Of a DNA stretch of 64,000 nt, positions 34,427-46,305 are shown piece after piece. This DNA comes from Cryptomeria japonica. Its lineage: Eukaryota > Streptophyta > Pinopsida > Cupressales > Cupressaceae. The notes under the pieces are model-generated. The model did no database searches. It saw only the letters and a list, made by a program, of their open reading frames with translations, and was not told where the DNA came from. Location: the NCBI RefSeq assembly GCF_030272615.1, contig NC_081413.1, forward strand, positions 604,252,709-604,316,708. The letters are read 5' to 3'. Made by a program: the position numbers and the translations under genes. The stretch's first letter is position 1, and each line of letters begins with the position of its first letter.

Positions 34427-34560
34427 TGGGTGATCTAGTGGAAATCCTCTCTGACTACAAAGAGGCTACTCTTTGTAGGTGTTGATGGGTTCAGTACTTG
34501 TGAGTTCAACCCTATTATGTACTAGGGTTCAAGCCCTTTCCTTGTTTAATATATTTTAGA
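34427..34560 (+). repeat. SINE-like segment with Pol III-type boxes
   Basis: GGGTGATCTAGTGG at 34428 resembles an A box of a tRNA gene. GAGTTCAACCC (34502-34512) and GGGTTCAAGCCC (34525-34536) both fit the B box. The A-to-B distance of about 70 bases is longer than in a tRNA. Ends and target duplication are not visible. Confidence 0.35.
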
Positions 34561-34960
34561 ACAATGGCATGATTAATTATAGATAGTTATAGATAAGTGC
34601 AAGGTAAAGTGGAATAAATTGGTCAAAATATGTAGAAGATTTCTATAAACAAGGATTTGTTATAGTTGGCATAAATTTTGAAGAGCTTCTAGATTAGAAA
34701 TATAATATGTGAAAAATATGAAATTCAAGAATATTCATAGCTATCAAATATATAATTTATTATAATACTTGCATGATAAAATTTTGATTAAGTAAAAATC
34801 TATTTAGGACACCTTTTTTCAACTTTGAAGAGGTCAAATATGCCTATAGGGCTATGGAGGAATTTGATATAGAGAATTTTAATTAGAAAAATGTTTGAGT
34901 GACCAATCTCATTCCCAAAATTAATTGTTTTTGGTGGCTCACTGCCTATAGCAACACTTT
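34561..34960. other. Spacer, no gene seen
   Basis: AT-rich sequence between the SINE-like segment and the poly-T end of the reverse-strand LINE. Nothing recognisable. Confidence 0.5.
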
Positions 34961-35764
34961 TTTTTTTTTGATAATTAAACTACTAGATAAGGCCAAGTCC
35001 CTGTTCATTTTGAATAAAATAAAATATACATCATGATCATAGAGTTCCAACTAAAAATAAAGTATCTACCTACTGTGTGGGTAGTTCTAATTTATTCTCA
35101 TTATGAGCAAGCACCTGAATACTACATTCATCTGCTTGTCGATTTTTGAGAAATTACAAATTTACAAATGGCTTGGATTAGTCTAAGCTTTAGGCATCTA
35201 GATTTTTATAAATTAAAAAAAAGCTATCTATTATTTTCTAGCCATTTTACTTCACCTCTATACATCAAAATTACCTAACATAAGTACATATTCACCATAC
35301 ATAAGTAGACAAAAAAGTCAAATCACAAGTAAAGGGGAATGATGAATCACTTTCTAACCTTTAGTGTCACTATCCATATTTCCGTCATCTGCAAGGTTTT
35401 CTCTTTCCATGCTAATTCCTTGAGTCTTCTCTTCTAGGCCTTCAATCTGGATGAATTTCGAGATCCAGTCCGGTGTTGAATTGACAACAATGTTGGTCTA
35501 GTTCAAAAGGAAATTTAGACTTCATATTGCTATCTCCTTATACTTCTGATATTCCATTTCATCTTCCAAAAGGATTATTGGTAATTTTGGAACTTCCTCC
35601 CCCTTATTATAAAAATTTTTAGGCAATGAAATCCAAAAATCCTCATAAGTTCTCAACACATCCTCCAAACCACCCAAAATGTAAGCTTTAAAAATTTCTT
35701 TGCATAAGTTTCTATCTATTTCTTTTTTTAAAGCCCTATCTAATGCTAAAGCCAAAAGAATCGA

Positions 35765-35803
<39 letters not shown>

Positions 35804-37010
35804 CCCGTTAGCTTTGATTTGCCATTATGAATTCCTTACCCAGTAAGGATTTGATCACGCATACTACTAAAGGGTGTTTGTATCTCAGAATGGTATTTAA
35901 CCTCTTTCTCATGATTTCTTCTAAAAAGACCATTGTCCTCTTCTTTGCAAGCCGATAAATTGGAGTCTCCATTGGGTAGATAATTTTGGGTTGTTGAATG
36001 GACAACAATATTTGTTTGTAGCAACTCCTTCTAGAAACTTCTCCCATCCTTTTCTATAGTTTAATCCTCTTCAAATCAACCTTAAAGAGTCATGTCAAAT
36101 TTGGAGTGCCTATCTGTCCTTCCCACATCAATGTTGGGGAATATTAACTTTTCCATCATGAATTTTGGTTGATAGAGTTTCGAGGAGGCCATCTTAATTG
36201 ATGATGATTCCTTGTGGCTTTTAATCCATTTTATCACCTCCAAATTTGACATCATCTACACCTAGCGACAAATTGACTATACTAAAAATATTTAAGTACC
36301 CCAATGTTAACTGGTAATTCAATAAAAAATAATTTGAATAAAAAATCTTAGGCACAAAAAATAATGATTTAACCATATGATATTCATGAATCAATCAAAC
36401 CCCATACTCATTAATCAACTATCTAATCACCGAGTATTCCTCCACCTACCATTCTTATAGTCCCATCAAACATTAATGATAAGATTTAAATTGAAATTTT
36501 CAGTGGCTCAAATTTTAACGGGCAAAAAAGAATGATTAAATAATATTTATATGATCACTTCCTATAACAACCAATTGATAGGAAATTAACTATTTCTAAC
36601 TGTATTTTTTTCTAGTATGTCCGCTTCAAAATTTGATTTTCTATATATATGAGAAATTTTGAAGTCTTCCATTTTTTTGATTATGTCTTGAATTGGGATT
36701 AACCATTTGGCCATCAACCAATTTGGAGAACTATTTTTCTAGATTTCATTGACTACAATCTACGAATCACCTTCTAAGTGAATTCTCTTAGATCCAATTT
36801 TGAGACCCATTTGTAATCTAAGCAGTGCAACTCTTATTTTTGCTAGATTATTGGTGGTCATTCCTAAATACTCTGAATCTTGAGCAATTATGTTCCCTAC
36901 ATCATCCCTAGCAATACATCTTATACCTCCTTCACCTGGGTTGCCTCTTGTCCATCAAAATTAATTTTAATCTAACCTACTTGTGGAGGGTTCCATTTAG
37001 TATTTTGTCT
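34961..37010 (-). mobile_element. Reverse-strand LINE 3' part: RNase H, C-terminal extension, A-tail
   Basis: A T run at 34961-34972 is the A-tail of an element read right to left, preceded on that strand by a LINE-like end (TTAATTATCAAAAA). At 37010-36600 the reverse strand encodes an RNase H remnant: INFDG, GGIRCIARDDVGN-like, MTTNNLAKIRVALL and HLEGDS, then SHIYRKSNFEADIL. The stretch 36047-35808 matches the C-terminal extension of the LINE at 19068-19268. Next, 35755-35522 gives a 77-codon acidic frame. All is broken by stops. The copy is 5'-truncated near 37010. No target duplication was found. Confidence 0.72.
35768..35800. repeat. (TA)n microsatellite
   Basis: An uninterrupted TA run of about 33 bases lies inside the LINE remnant. 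Confidence 0.95.
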
Positions 37011-37026
37011 ATTAGCTTTTGAGTTC

Positions 37027-37100
37027 TTGATTGCATTAACCATTGAAGGCCTTATACAAAGAGCATTGCATTATCACCACTATCAAGAAGAGATTTCTTT
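37027..37100 (+). repeat. Repeat remnant shared with 11985-12040
   Basis: The sequence TTAACCATTGAAGGCCTTAT and the following CATTATCACCACTATCAAGA closely match the earlier copy. The translated match (EGLIQR..HYHHYQ) is kept despite nucleotide changes, so the source was probably a coding part of a mobile element. Confidence 0.5.
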
Positions 37101-37573
37101 AGTGGCGAATATTCCCCAATGGCAAATTTTTCACGCCGATGACCTAGGAAACATTGAATATTTTGTACCGACTGGGGGTAGCCTTGTCGCCATAACATTA
37201 TCAATTTCCATCAAATTCATGGCCTGATCGCCATATGTTTTATGTAATTAAATGTTTCTATGTGAGGATTTTGCCAATACAATACATGGCGAACACACTG
37301 TAAAGTTTAATTTTTTCGCCTACACTCTCTGAGGTTGCCTTAATAGACGACCATAATTTTACCTATAGGCATATGAAGATTTGTTAGCCAGGAGGACCCA
37401 ATTATCCCAACATTTTGCCAATCCATGTCTCCATTCACCCCAATTTTTTCCAACTATATTGTATTTGCCAGTTATTTGGATGATTCATAATCACCTTGAA
37501 AATTACATGTCGTGTTATAGTTAAGCGAGATTGGCCAAATATTTGTATACCATATAAAATTCCCATGGAATTC

Positions 37574-37745
37574 ACTATATAAGGATTGGTCTAAATACAT
37601 TCAAAGATCAGATCTATCTCTACACAATCTAGTGGGTTCTAGGATCTAAATTCAGATCAATAGTGAAGTTTTAGACCAAGGAATATCATTGTTGTTGACT
37701 GCATTAGCGACTGCTACTGACTTGAAGGTGAGCAATCATATTTTT
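37574..37745 (+). promoter_or_regulatory. Putative promoter and leader exon of the hAT gene
   Basis: CACTATATAAGGATT near 37575 is a good TATA box. About 150 bases later, GACTTGAAG is followed by GTGAGCAATC, a good splice donor (near 37728). The matching acceptor TTTTTTTTGCAG ends at 37953, just before the transposase reading begins. This suggests a gene with a non-coding first exon. It is not proven. Confidence 0.45.
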
Positions 37746-37953
37746 GAAGTGTTATAATATTATTCTGAATGTATCTATATCTATTTACACTCTTGAGTTC
37801 ATTCTTATTCAGTGGGGACCCATCAATGCCAAGTGGTCAGCCGGGAGATTCAGACCTTAGACATCTAGATTGTAGGTTGTTGGGCCAATGAAACATATAT
37901 TATACTTTATAGTCTATTATTGATTCTTCAACAAATTGATATTTTTTTTGCAG

Positions 37954-40660
37954 CCTTTATTTCACTAGATAATTCAAATAGGAAGAAGGGTAGAAAACCT
38001 GAATGTGGGGAAGGCCATGAGAGGCCAACAAAACATAGAATGTTGTCTTCGTACTTTGTCTTTAGAAAAGATAGTGGTGAAAATCAAGAAGGTACATCAT
38101 CACAAGTACAAGTACAAAATTCACAACCTACACCACATGTTGAAGATGCTGGTGAACCTGATATCTCAGATTAGGATGATCTTGAAGAGGATTATCTGGT
38201 AGATACCCAAGTTAGCCAGAATGATATAATCGACTTGGGTGATAATGTCATAGATGATAATGCATGGAAGGAGAAAGGAAAAGCCAGATCAAAAAATGAT
38301 CAACAAAAATAAAAAAAGGATCAGGAGTGGGATATGTCAGTGAGGAATTTTCAAATTAATTGGGCATCAAAGTATTCATTCATTGAACTAGTGGAGAATA
38401 CAATTGAAGGAGAGCCTCCAATAGAATGCAGGTGTAAGATTTGCACTTGAAAACATAACAAGGAAATTATGTTACAGCTAAAATTTGACACCATAGAAAA
38501 GCATATGGGTAAAGTTTATGAAAAAAAAATGATAGAAGGAGTTGAAAAATCAGTGATAAGATGGAAAACAAAGGAGGAATGTAAGCATGTGAGGAATGTT
38601 GAAGAGTATTATTTTCATGAGAAAATACAGATGAAGCCCACTAAAGTTAAATCTTCTATTGAAGCTAGTTTTGGAAAAGCAATGCAATTAAAACAATTGG
38701 GAAAAGTTGTTCAGTTAAGTTTTGTTTTTTATATTTTGAGCAGAGGGCATGCTATGACAGATTTCCCATCAATTAGTGGTTTATTACACTTTTTTATAGT
38801 TCATAACTATCCTAATAGTCACGGGTCAGTAAACAGTGGATGGGAATGGGCAAGTTGTCTTGCTGAGGTTGAGAAAGAAGATGTAAAGGAAAAAATAAGA
38901 GAGTCAAACTTTATTGCATTTTCTTTATATAAATTTATGGCAGTACACAATATTTCATGGGTATGCATGCATGTTTATACTATACATAATCATGCCCGCC
39001 AACCTCATCTATTATCTGTTGCTAAAATGAACGATAGTGCGACGATGGAAAATTTATTTCAACTAGTAAAGAGATGTTTAATTGAATATGGAGGTATGGA
39101 TGACATGAGGGTTGCCAAAAAAATGGTGTGTGTTGTAGCAGATGGAGCTTTAGTAATGCAAGGTCGCAGGAATGGTATTTGTACAATTATTGAAACTTCT
39201 TTTGCACCATACATTACTGCAATTCATTGCATGGCTCATATAATGAATCTTTCTTTTGGAATTGTGAGCAAGCATGCTTCAGTAAAAGAAATTGAAATTT
39301 TAATCAGAGAGCTCTACTCACACTTATGTCAAAGTCCCAAGCAATTTATGGAATTTCAACAATCTGATGATGGAATAACTAATGAGAACAAGCTTCTCAA
39401 GGATAATGATACCAGATGGATCTCTTTAGATGGTCTAGTGCATCGAGTTTTTTCAAAATATACCTCCTTGATTGGACTATTTCACACAACTCCTGATGAA
39501 TTAGAGCAACCCAATTTTTCTGACCTTCTTCGAAGGTTGAGTAATCTAGAGACACTCTTAACTTTAGCAACTATTTTGCCCATGCTAGAGAAAATGAGGA
39601 ATATTATGAAGGCTGCCCAAAAAAGAGCTCTGTATATTGCAAAATATTCTACACCACATAAGTTGACATGCGCGGCCCTCGACAATCTATATCGAAATCA
39701 ACCAATACTATTCGACGAAAAATTTGTCAAGTGGCAGACACTCACAGATTTGAACAATCTTGATAACTATTTACAAATCAGTGCAAATGGGGCGGCATGT
39801 GCCAATGTACAGGGAGTTGAGATACCAATGCATTTCTATGCCACCGTCGACCTTGAGGAACCTGGAAAGCACCCCAGGAAGCAACTAGCAAGAGCTACAA
39901 GGGAATATTTCAACAAGATTGTTGAGTTTGTAACTACATCTATGAAGAAAATTGCCTATGATCTTTCCTCATAGATTAGAAGAAGATTCCCTCCTAACAA
40001 CCTACTCGAAGCCATGCCTATTGTGTTTCCTCAATATTGGAGCCTCAATAGTGCAGCTGATTTTTGAAGTAAGCTATTGATTTGATAAAACAATTTTTCA
40101 TATCTAGAGAATTGAATGGAGTAACTCTAAATGGAATATTAGACAAAAATCATCTTAGAGAGAAATCATCTCATTTTTCATACACTATGAGGGAACAATA
40201 TGGCATAATGGAAAACCCCTGCGAAGAGGGATCAGTAACAAGGCTTTAGAAATATATAGTTGAGAACGTAGCATTGCATGATTCAATACTAGAATATTTG
40301 AAGCTTAGTGATTTATTTCTTACCATGATATTGGGTTCGGTGGAAGATGAGAGAGTTTTTAGTGCTTTGGGATTCATAAAATCAAAGCTAAGAAACAAAC
40401 TAGACAAAAATTTGAAAAATTGCTTCAGGCTCTATACATCTAGGTATGATGTCCACACTTTTCCTTACAATAGGGCACTAAAAATATGGAGGTCCAAATG
40501 TGAAAGAAGAGTTTTGGGAAACAGTTCAAACCAAAGTGCCAGTGGGACTATTGACTCATGTAGTGGACCTACTGGTAGCATTGAGTTGTAGTTCAATGAA
40601 GGTATGTGGACTCAAAGTGAAGAAAACACAGACAAGAATCAAGAAAGCTCTGAATTTGAT
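37954..40660 (+). pseudogene. hAT-superfamily transposase gene, nearly intact
   Basis: The protein would cut and paste a hAT DNA transposon. The start is acidic and Ser/Gln-rich, then comes a zinc-finger-like block (ECRCKICT ... FDTIEKHMGK, about 38428-38517). The main open frame, 38469-39974 (501 codons), holds catalytic-core features: MVCVVADGALVMQGRRNG with the likely Asp, AIHCMAHIMNLSFG and LKDNDTRWISLDG. After a stop at 39972 and a shift near 40070, the C-terminal hAT dimerisation region follows (40274-40500: GSVEDERVFSALGFIKSKL, FPYNRALKIWRSK). Stops also occur at 38172, 38310 and 38448. The pattern resembles the C17orf113/ZNF862-like branch of hAT proteins. Terminal inverted repeats were not found. 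Confidence 0.8.
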
Positions 40661-40760
40661 AAGGATGAATGATAACTATAAGAGATTGGTATTCATTAAT
40701 CTTATTATTATATCTCATCATTCATATTACAAAACCATAATATTATGGTTGATAACTTGA

Positions 40761-41717
40761 TGATATTTTATGAGTGTCAAATTTTTGCAATTAGAATTTA
40801 ATATTGATTTGTAATTGTATTTTTCAACTTTCTATTTTCAGATTTAAAATAGCATAATAAAAGACCATAATGTGTTTATTAATTCATAGATGTTTATTTA
40901 AACATTTTGAGAACTTAGATTTTTATTAATTCTTTCAAAATATAGCCATATGATGCAATTCATTCAATACACCACTCTGTGTGATTCTCCATGCAAAAGC
41001 CAATACAAAGTTTTAGAACCCTTAGCAAATGACCCTAAATTCCCTTTTATAGAAACAAGGGAGCAACAATAGCTTCAAGTCAATTTGCAACATATGAAGA
41101 TTCAACATCAAAATCAATTACTAAGGCATTAAACATTTAATATATCATCCTGACTGCCATCAGTATCACAAACTCAACACAAATTTACATGGCCATCACA
41201 TGATGGATTAGCAATTTAACAACTGCTACATGTCTCCTGTTCAAAAAATAGAGTTCAAAATTAATTATTAATTCAAGCCATGACAAATTAAATTTAGATA
41301 ATAGTAGTACCCAAAACCTAGTAATCAGAAATAGGGAAATGCAAAAATATTAAAACTTGAAAGAATTTGAGAATACAAATTTACAAGCTAAAGGTTTGCA
41401 TTGTGCATCATAGATTCATAGGCTGGATTAGCAATAGCGAGTTCTAGTTTTTTCCTATTCATAAAACAGAGTTATTTCAAGCGATGCCAAATTCAAAATA
41501 GAAAAAACATAAAACCTTGAAATTAAGAGCAAAAGCAGAAAACTGTTCAATACATACTATGATTATTGAGATTTTTGTGCCAATTTTTGTAGGGTGCTCC
41601 ACTCTTCATCTAATGGAAGGTCAATATTCATTAAACTATGGAGATTCAACTACAACTTCACCAACAATCTATATTTAGAAAAGTGACTTGACATCATTGT
41701 TTCACCCAGAACCACAT
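40761..41717. other. Spacer, no gene seen
   Basis: AT-rich sequence that may include the 3' flank of the hAT element. No inverted repeat, frame or motif could be recognised. Confidence 0.5.
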
Positions 41718-42205
41718 TCAAAGTTGTAAATGATTTGATGAATTCCAGAAAGCTTTGGGGAGTTGTGTTCTTAGGAAGCAAGTTAAATCAAACTTTATTT
41801 TTATCTCCATGCTTTTTTTGTAACCTTCTTTTCCAATGAATTTATTTGATGGGTCAACAGCCTTAGGAAAACCAAGTTTAATCAAAGTAGTTGTCTTTTC
41901 TTGCAGCTTCAATATATTTTTGCCACATTTATCCATAACTTCTAATGTTTCCCTTAATTTCTGGCATTTTTTAAGGATAGATGATGTCTTAACTATTTCA
42001 TCAATGCGTCTGTTAATTCCCTTGGATGCCAAATAGTTGTCACTGGTACTGTAGACTACTTGCAAAATTTGTTTTACCATATCCTCTTTTGATTAAACAT
42101 GTATGCTCTTCTCAATGTGCCCTTTGATTTTCATATAAATTAATCTCAAACTTTCATTCAATTCAAACCATTCTCACAACTTGTCACTCTTTTGCATTAG
42201 TTGCC
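41718..42205 (-). pseudogene. Unidentified coding remnant next to the LTR insertion
   Basis: On the reverse strand an open frame of 120 codons starts at an ATG (42080). The same frame continues upstream to about 42205 through one stop at 42095 and another near 42175, with protein-like sequence (EWFELNESLRLIYMKIKGH). The open part is rich in Lys, Leu and Glu, is probably helical and contains four well-spaced cysteines (for example LKKCQKL, MDKCGKN). The coding signal fades within 20 bases of the LTR at 42223. I do not recognise the family. Confidence 0.45.
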
Positions 42206-42222
42206 CCTAAATGTTTTCTTGT

Positions 42223-44155
42223 TGTTACCCCTATATTTTTGCTCGTGCCTAAAGTCTCATAATAAGCTAAAAATCAGATATTGTTAATATTTTAATGCTG
42301 AAGTTTTTATGGCCAAACTCCATGTCAGCTGGGAGATTTTAATTGTTTTATTTTTGGCTTACCCATATACCCAAACAATTAAATCTCAATTCTTCTATCT
42401 CCTATGCAAAAATAATTTCTGGGTTATGCTCTACTTAGCTTATTTATTCTACAGTTAAAATTTCATGAGAAATGAAGCTCTGAGTAAAATGTTGTGTAGG
42501 TTTTTCTATGGCAGCCGAAAAGAACAATTGTCATTGAACTTGAACATTGAACCTTTTTGGTTCAAGCCCGCAGGTTCAAGCACGCAGGTTCAAAAAGTTC
42601 AAAGTTCAAATTTTGGGCTTTGTAATTTTTAGTCATTGAACTAGAACCATTGAACCTTTTTGGTTCAGGTTCAAGGTTCAACGTGCAGGAAAATGGAAAA
42701 AAAAAATCCATGCATTATACTATGGGTGCAGTTTGTGTTTTTGAACCATTTGCTTGAACCTCACAAGTTCAAGGTTCAAGGTTCAAGGTTCAAAGTTCAA
42801 AGTTCACAGTATTACAAATAATCTAAAGAGTTACAATCCTCCTCTATTATAAAGAGAGCTTTGTCATTAAACAGAGCTCATTCCTTCAAATGGAAGCTCA
42901 AAGTCATGATCCATGTGCAAGTTTTGGCATGTAATTGTTTATAGTTTTCAATGCAACCTGTAACCATGGATTTTCTAAGATAGAAAAATAAGTCTTAGTG
43001 CGGGGGGCATAACTTTTAATTGAACTATTGGATTGCGCTCAAATTTTGACAAGTTTTAGAAAACCTAGTTTTCTAAATCCTCATCAGAGCGATTGGACAA
43101 ATATTATCGCATTCGAAAGTTATTGATCTCTGAGTACGGGTATATACAAATTTTTGAGAAAACTATTATTATGAGAAACTCACGATGGAGACTTGGCTTT
43201 GAAATGGAGATGTAAAAGAAATGACCACCTATCAACACATAATTAGATGTGTTTAAATTAAATTCTCTTCAAATATTTTTCAAAAATGAATGGAGGATAA
43301 AAGATTTGAAGAAAAATTAAAAAGAGTCGTCGAAAGAAGATAGAAGATAAAAGAAAAGATTAATTAATAATCTTTTCAAGAATCAGTTATTGAGAACTAA
43401 AATTCTCAGCTATATATATTTAATGAAAGAAAGGAGAGAGGGTTCTCCTTTTATTTTCTTTCTCTTTCTGCTGTAAAAATGGAAGAGGCAGCATTATTTT
43501 CTGGACTGCACAGTTTTGTTTTTTAGAAGTGTTGAGTCTATGAGCTCACATTTTTTGGCATTGATAGTGTAAAGAAGATTTTGTTGATCTGTAGATTTGT
43601 CAATATTTTCTTTTGATTACAATGAGCTTTGTCTCTCTCATAATTTCCTTTCATTGTCTTTTCTGTTACATCAAACTGTGTATATGCATTTGATTCTGAA
43701 ACTTTGATTTCAGAAATAATTTGTATTTGGAAAGAAATCTATTGTTAACTCTTTGTCTGGGTATTCTGATCCCCCTTGTCTTTTGAGGCATGAGAGAGAA
43801 TCAATCAGAGTCCAGAGCATTTTTACTTATTGGAAAGGGTATTTTCCTAGGTGTGGATAATTAAATTGTGTTTTAATTGTCTTCATTCATTTCATTATAA
43901 ATCTGCTATTCGCATTTGTGTCATGGCTATGAGCAGATGTTAGTTGCCTTTATTGCTTTCTGGTTAAAAGCATATTCAGAAAATATACATTTTTATCCAA
44001 CGAAGGGAGCTGTACCTTCATATCAAAATTCAGAGAGCACTAGCACTCACCATTGTAAGTGACTCAACTATTGGTTTTAGTTTTTTTCTTTCAATTTGGG
44101 CATTCGGGAGTCCTTGTTGAAAGGTATTTAAGAAGGACAAATCTGTTTACCAACA
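42223..44155 (+). mobile_element. 5' LTR (about 1.93 kb) of a gag-only LTR element
   Basis: It starts TGTTACCCCTATATTTTTGC and ends TTTACCAACA just before a primer-site-like sequence. Positions 42223-43790 match 46306-48083 base for base with scattered changes (several per cent). The right copy has about 220 bases (46885-47100) that are missing here, and the last 365 bases exist only here. The LTR contains many GGTTCAA/TTGAACC words and a TATATATATTTAATG stretch near 43410. Confidence 0.88.
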
Positions 44156-44156
44156 G

Positions 44157-44178
44157 ATTTTTGGCAACTTTGCTAGGG
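44157..44178 (+). other. Primer binding site of the gag-only element
   Basis: ATTTTTGGCAACTTTGCTAG resembles the Athila/TAT-type site TTTGGCGCCGTTGCCGGGGA in layout and most bases, and stands directly after the LTR end. This places the element near the Athila/Tat group of Ty3/gypsy. The relation is by eye only. Confidence 0.5.
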
Positions 44179-44298
44179 ATTCAAGATCAAAAGATCAGTC
44201 ATTTTTTTTGTTTTTTCCCCAAGTTTTAAAGACATCTATGTGTGCAAGGAGATTGGCGACTCTGTTTATGTCTGGTTGAAGAATTCCAATCTGAAATC

Positions 44299-45325
44299 AT
44301 GGCTTTGGCTGTAACACAGCCATGGGGGACTCATTTTGGTCCATTTGCTTTACCACAATATTCAACTTTGCCTAAAAGATCAATCGAATGCTTTCCAAAG
44401 TTTGCTGGAGATAAGATTCAAGATCCATATGATCATATTAAAGTTGTTACTGTTGCCTGTGGAATTCTTGGAGTGCAAGAAGAACATGTATTTTTGAGAT
44501 TGTTTATTGGAAGCCTCATTGGAAATGCTGCAGAATGGTTTCAAAATTTAGAATATGGATGCATTACCTTCTAGAATGATTTAAAGGTAAAATTTCTTGA
44601 AAGATTCAAAATTGTGATTGATACATATGATTTGCTGCTTAATTTCGTTCAAATACAAAAGAAAGAAGATGAGCCCCATTAGAAGTTTCATTGAAAGATT
44701 TAATCGATTTGTTGGAAATATTCCTCATGGGGGTCAACCGACTGAAAATAATCAATTATGTGTATTTATTTCTGCATTACATCCTGAGATTCAGTTTTTG
44801 TTGAAACGTTAAAAAATACAAAATTTGAAAGATGCACAAAAAGAGGCTATTGAGGTAGATGATGATATGTTGTTAAGTGGGATGAAATGCATGGATGAAT
44901 GTGTTGCGAGGGAGCCACAATCTGAAATTTGTCTTTATAATCAAAAGTTTTATCCGAAGAAAGAGCTTCTACAAAAGAAACTTGTTATGAAAGTAGGAAA
45001 ATCAGCACTACCTATCTCTTATTCTCAAAATTTAATAGTATTCAATGATGGACATTTCCAAGAACCTCCTGTGATTGAAAATAGCTCTCCTAGCATTGTA
45101 GGGATTTGTCATTTGTATGTTGAAAATGATAATTCATTTAAAGCTGAGGGTGATCAAACTACACAATCAAAAATTTTAATGACTTGCTCAGATGCTTCTT
45201 CTATAGAGCAAGGATTTGATGATGAACAATTAGATGGAAGTTTGCTGGAAAATGTCTCTTTTTCAGAATTTGAGTCTTTTTCATTTGATACTTCTAATGC
45301 AATTTCAGCTAATAATTTTAATTAG
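44299..45325 (+). pseudogene. gag of a non-autonomous LTR element
   Basis: From ATG 44299 (MALAVTQPWGTHFGPFALPQ) the reading runs into a retrotransposon gag domain: CFPKFAGDKIQDPYDHI, EEHVFLRLFIGSLIGNAAEWF (44480-44543), WNDLKVKFLERFK. After a stop at 44572 and a shift comes PIRSFIERFNRFVGNIP, then ALHPEIQFLLKR to 44812. Another frame, 44825-45325, is acidic and Ser-rich with no known domain. The gag type is that of Athila/Tat-like elements. No protease, RT, RNase H or integrase follows, so the element would depend on enzymes made elsewhere. Confidence 0.75.
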
Positions 45326-45583
45326 GGAAGCATAACAGATCAGCATAAACAAAAGATGCCTTATGGTGAAAAAGTAGGGGGTATCTCTCATATTAATATG
45401 CAGACAAGGTATGAGTCTTTTTAGTTTGATTGCATGCAAGATATTGAGGAATTGTTGCAGCCCAAAACATTGAAGAATTTTGAGAATATTGAAATGCAAA
45501 CCAAGGGAAACTCATTCACCTCTGTTATGATATCACACAGGTGATCTGAATTAAAGATATTCAAATTTGATTGTGAAGATAAG

Positions 45584-46021
45584 TTGTTTGATAGTCATCC
45601 CATGCTGGAATCATTTTGTTTTGAAGCTAATGTTTATAATGAATTCTTGGAAAATGAATGTCTAGAGAGTCAAATTTTAGATTTAGATAGAGACTTTCTC
45701 ACAAATCAGTCTTGCACTTTTGAAGAAGGTTGTCCTATTAAAAGCATGGCTTATTTTTCTAACATTCGTATAGAAGAATGTGGTATTTCTAGTATGAATC
45801 AGCTCACTCAATATGGTGTTGACATGTTGCAACTAGAAGTCTATGATGCAGAGTGGCTCTTTGGACCTGATATGTTTTTGAGGAAGTTTTTACAATGGGT
45901 TGTTATTGGATCCTTCTTTACAATGGTTGCAGGTTATTTATTGGGAATGATTCTACTTACATATCAACCACTTTTCCGCACTGGCACGTACTTCTCACAA
46001 CCAGTTGATGGCTTTACATGA
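45584..46021 (+). CDS. Acidic protein with one predicted membrane segment
   Basis: This open frame of 145 codons has an acidic, Cys-containing first two thirds (SQILDLDRDF, SCTFEEGCP, IRIEECGISS). Near its end is a hydrophobic run of about 25 residues at positions 105-130 (VVIGSFFTMVAGYLLGMILL) followed by a short polar tail. It lies between gag and the 3' LTR, where Athila-type elements carry an extra frame with membrane segments. That relation is only positional. The frame may instead be a chance survivor of a longer one, since coding-like sequence precedes it from about 45330. Confidence 0.45.
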   Translation: MFDSHPMLESFCFEANVYNEFLENECLESQILDLDRDFLTNQSCTFEEGCPIKSMAYFSNIRIEECGISSMNQLTQYGVDMLQLEVYDAEWLFGPDMFLRKFLQWVVIGSFFTMVAGYLLGMILLTYQPLFRTGTYFSQPVDGFT

Positions 46022-46305
46022 ACAACCAATTGCATTCTTGGAGGCATGGGTTGTTTGCCCGATCTTTTGTAAATAAATTTTTGGTGTGATTTGAGTGTAG
46101 CTTGTCTTAGTTTTCAGCCTTGATTTAGTGTGGGTTTTCGCTTGTTGGTTTTGTTTTGGTGTCTCTTCCCTCATCTACAGGAAGATCCTTGTGCTTTGTT
46201 TGTCTTGACTCTATTACCCAATGGCTAGGCACTATTCTTCTTCTCTCCCAGAGACATTCTAGATTCTCCTAGTCCTTTACAGTCCTAGTCCCCAATCAGA
46301 GACAA

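Noticed and set aside
42540-42810. GGTTCAA array as heat-shock elements
   Set aside because: Heat-shock elements alternate GAA and TTC every five bases; here the TTC words repeat every seven bases in one direction.
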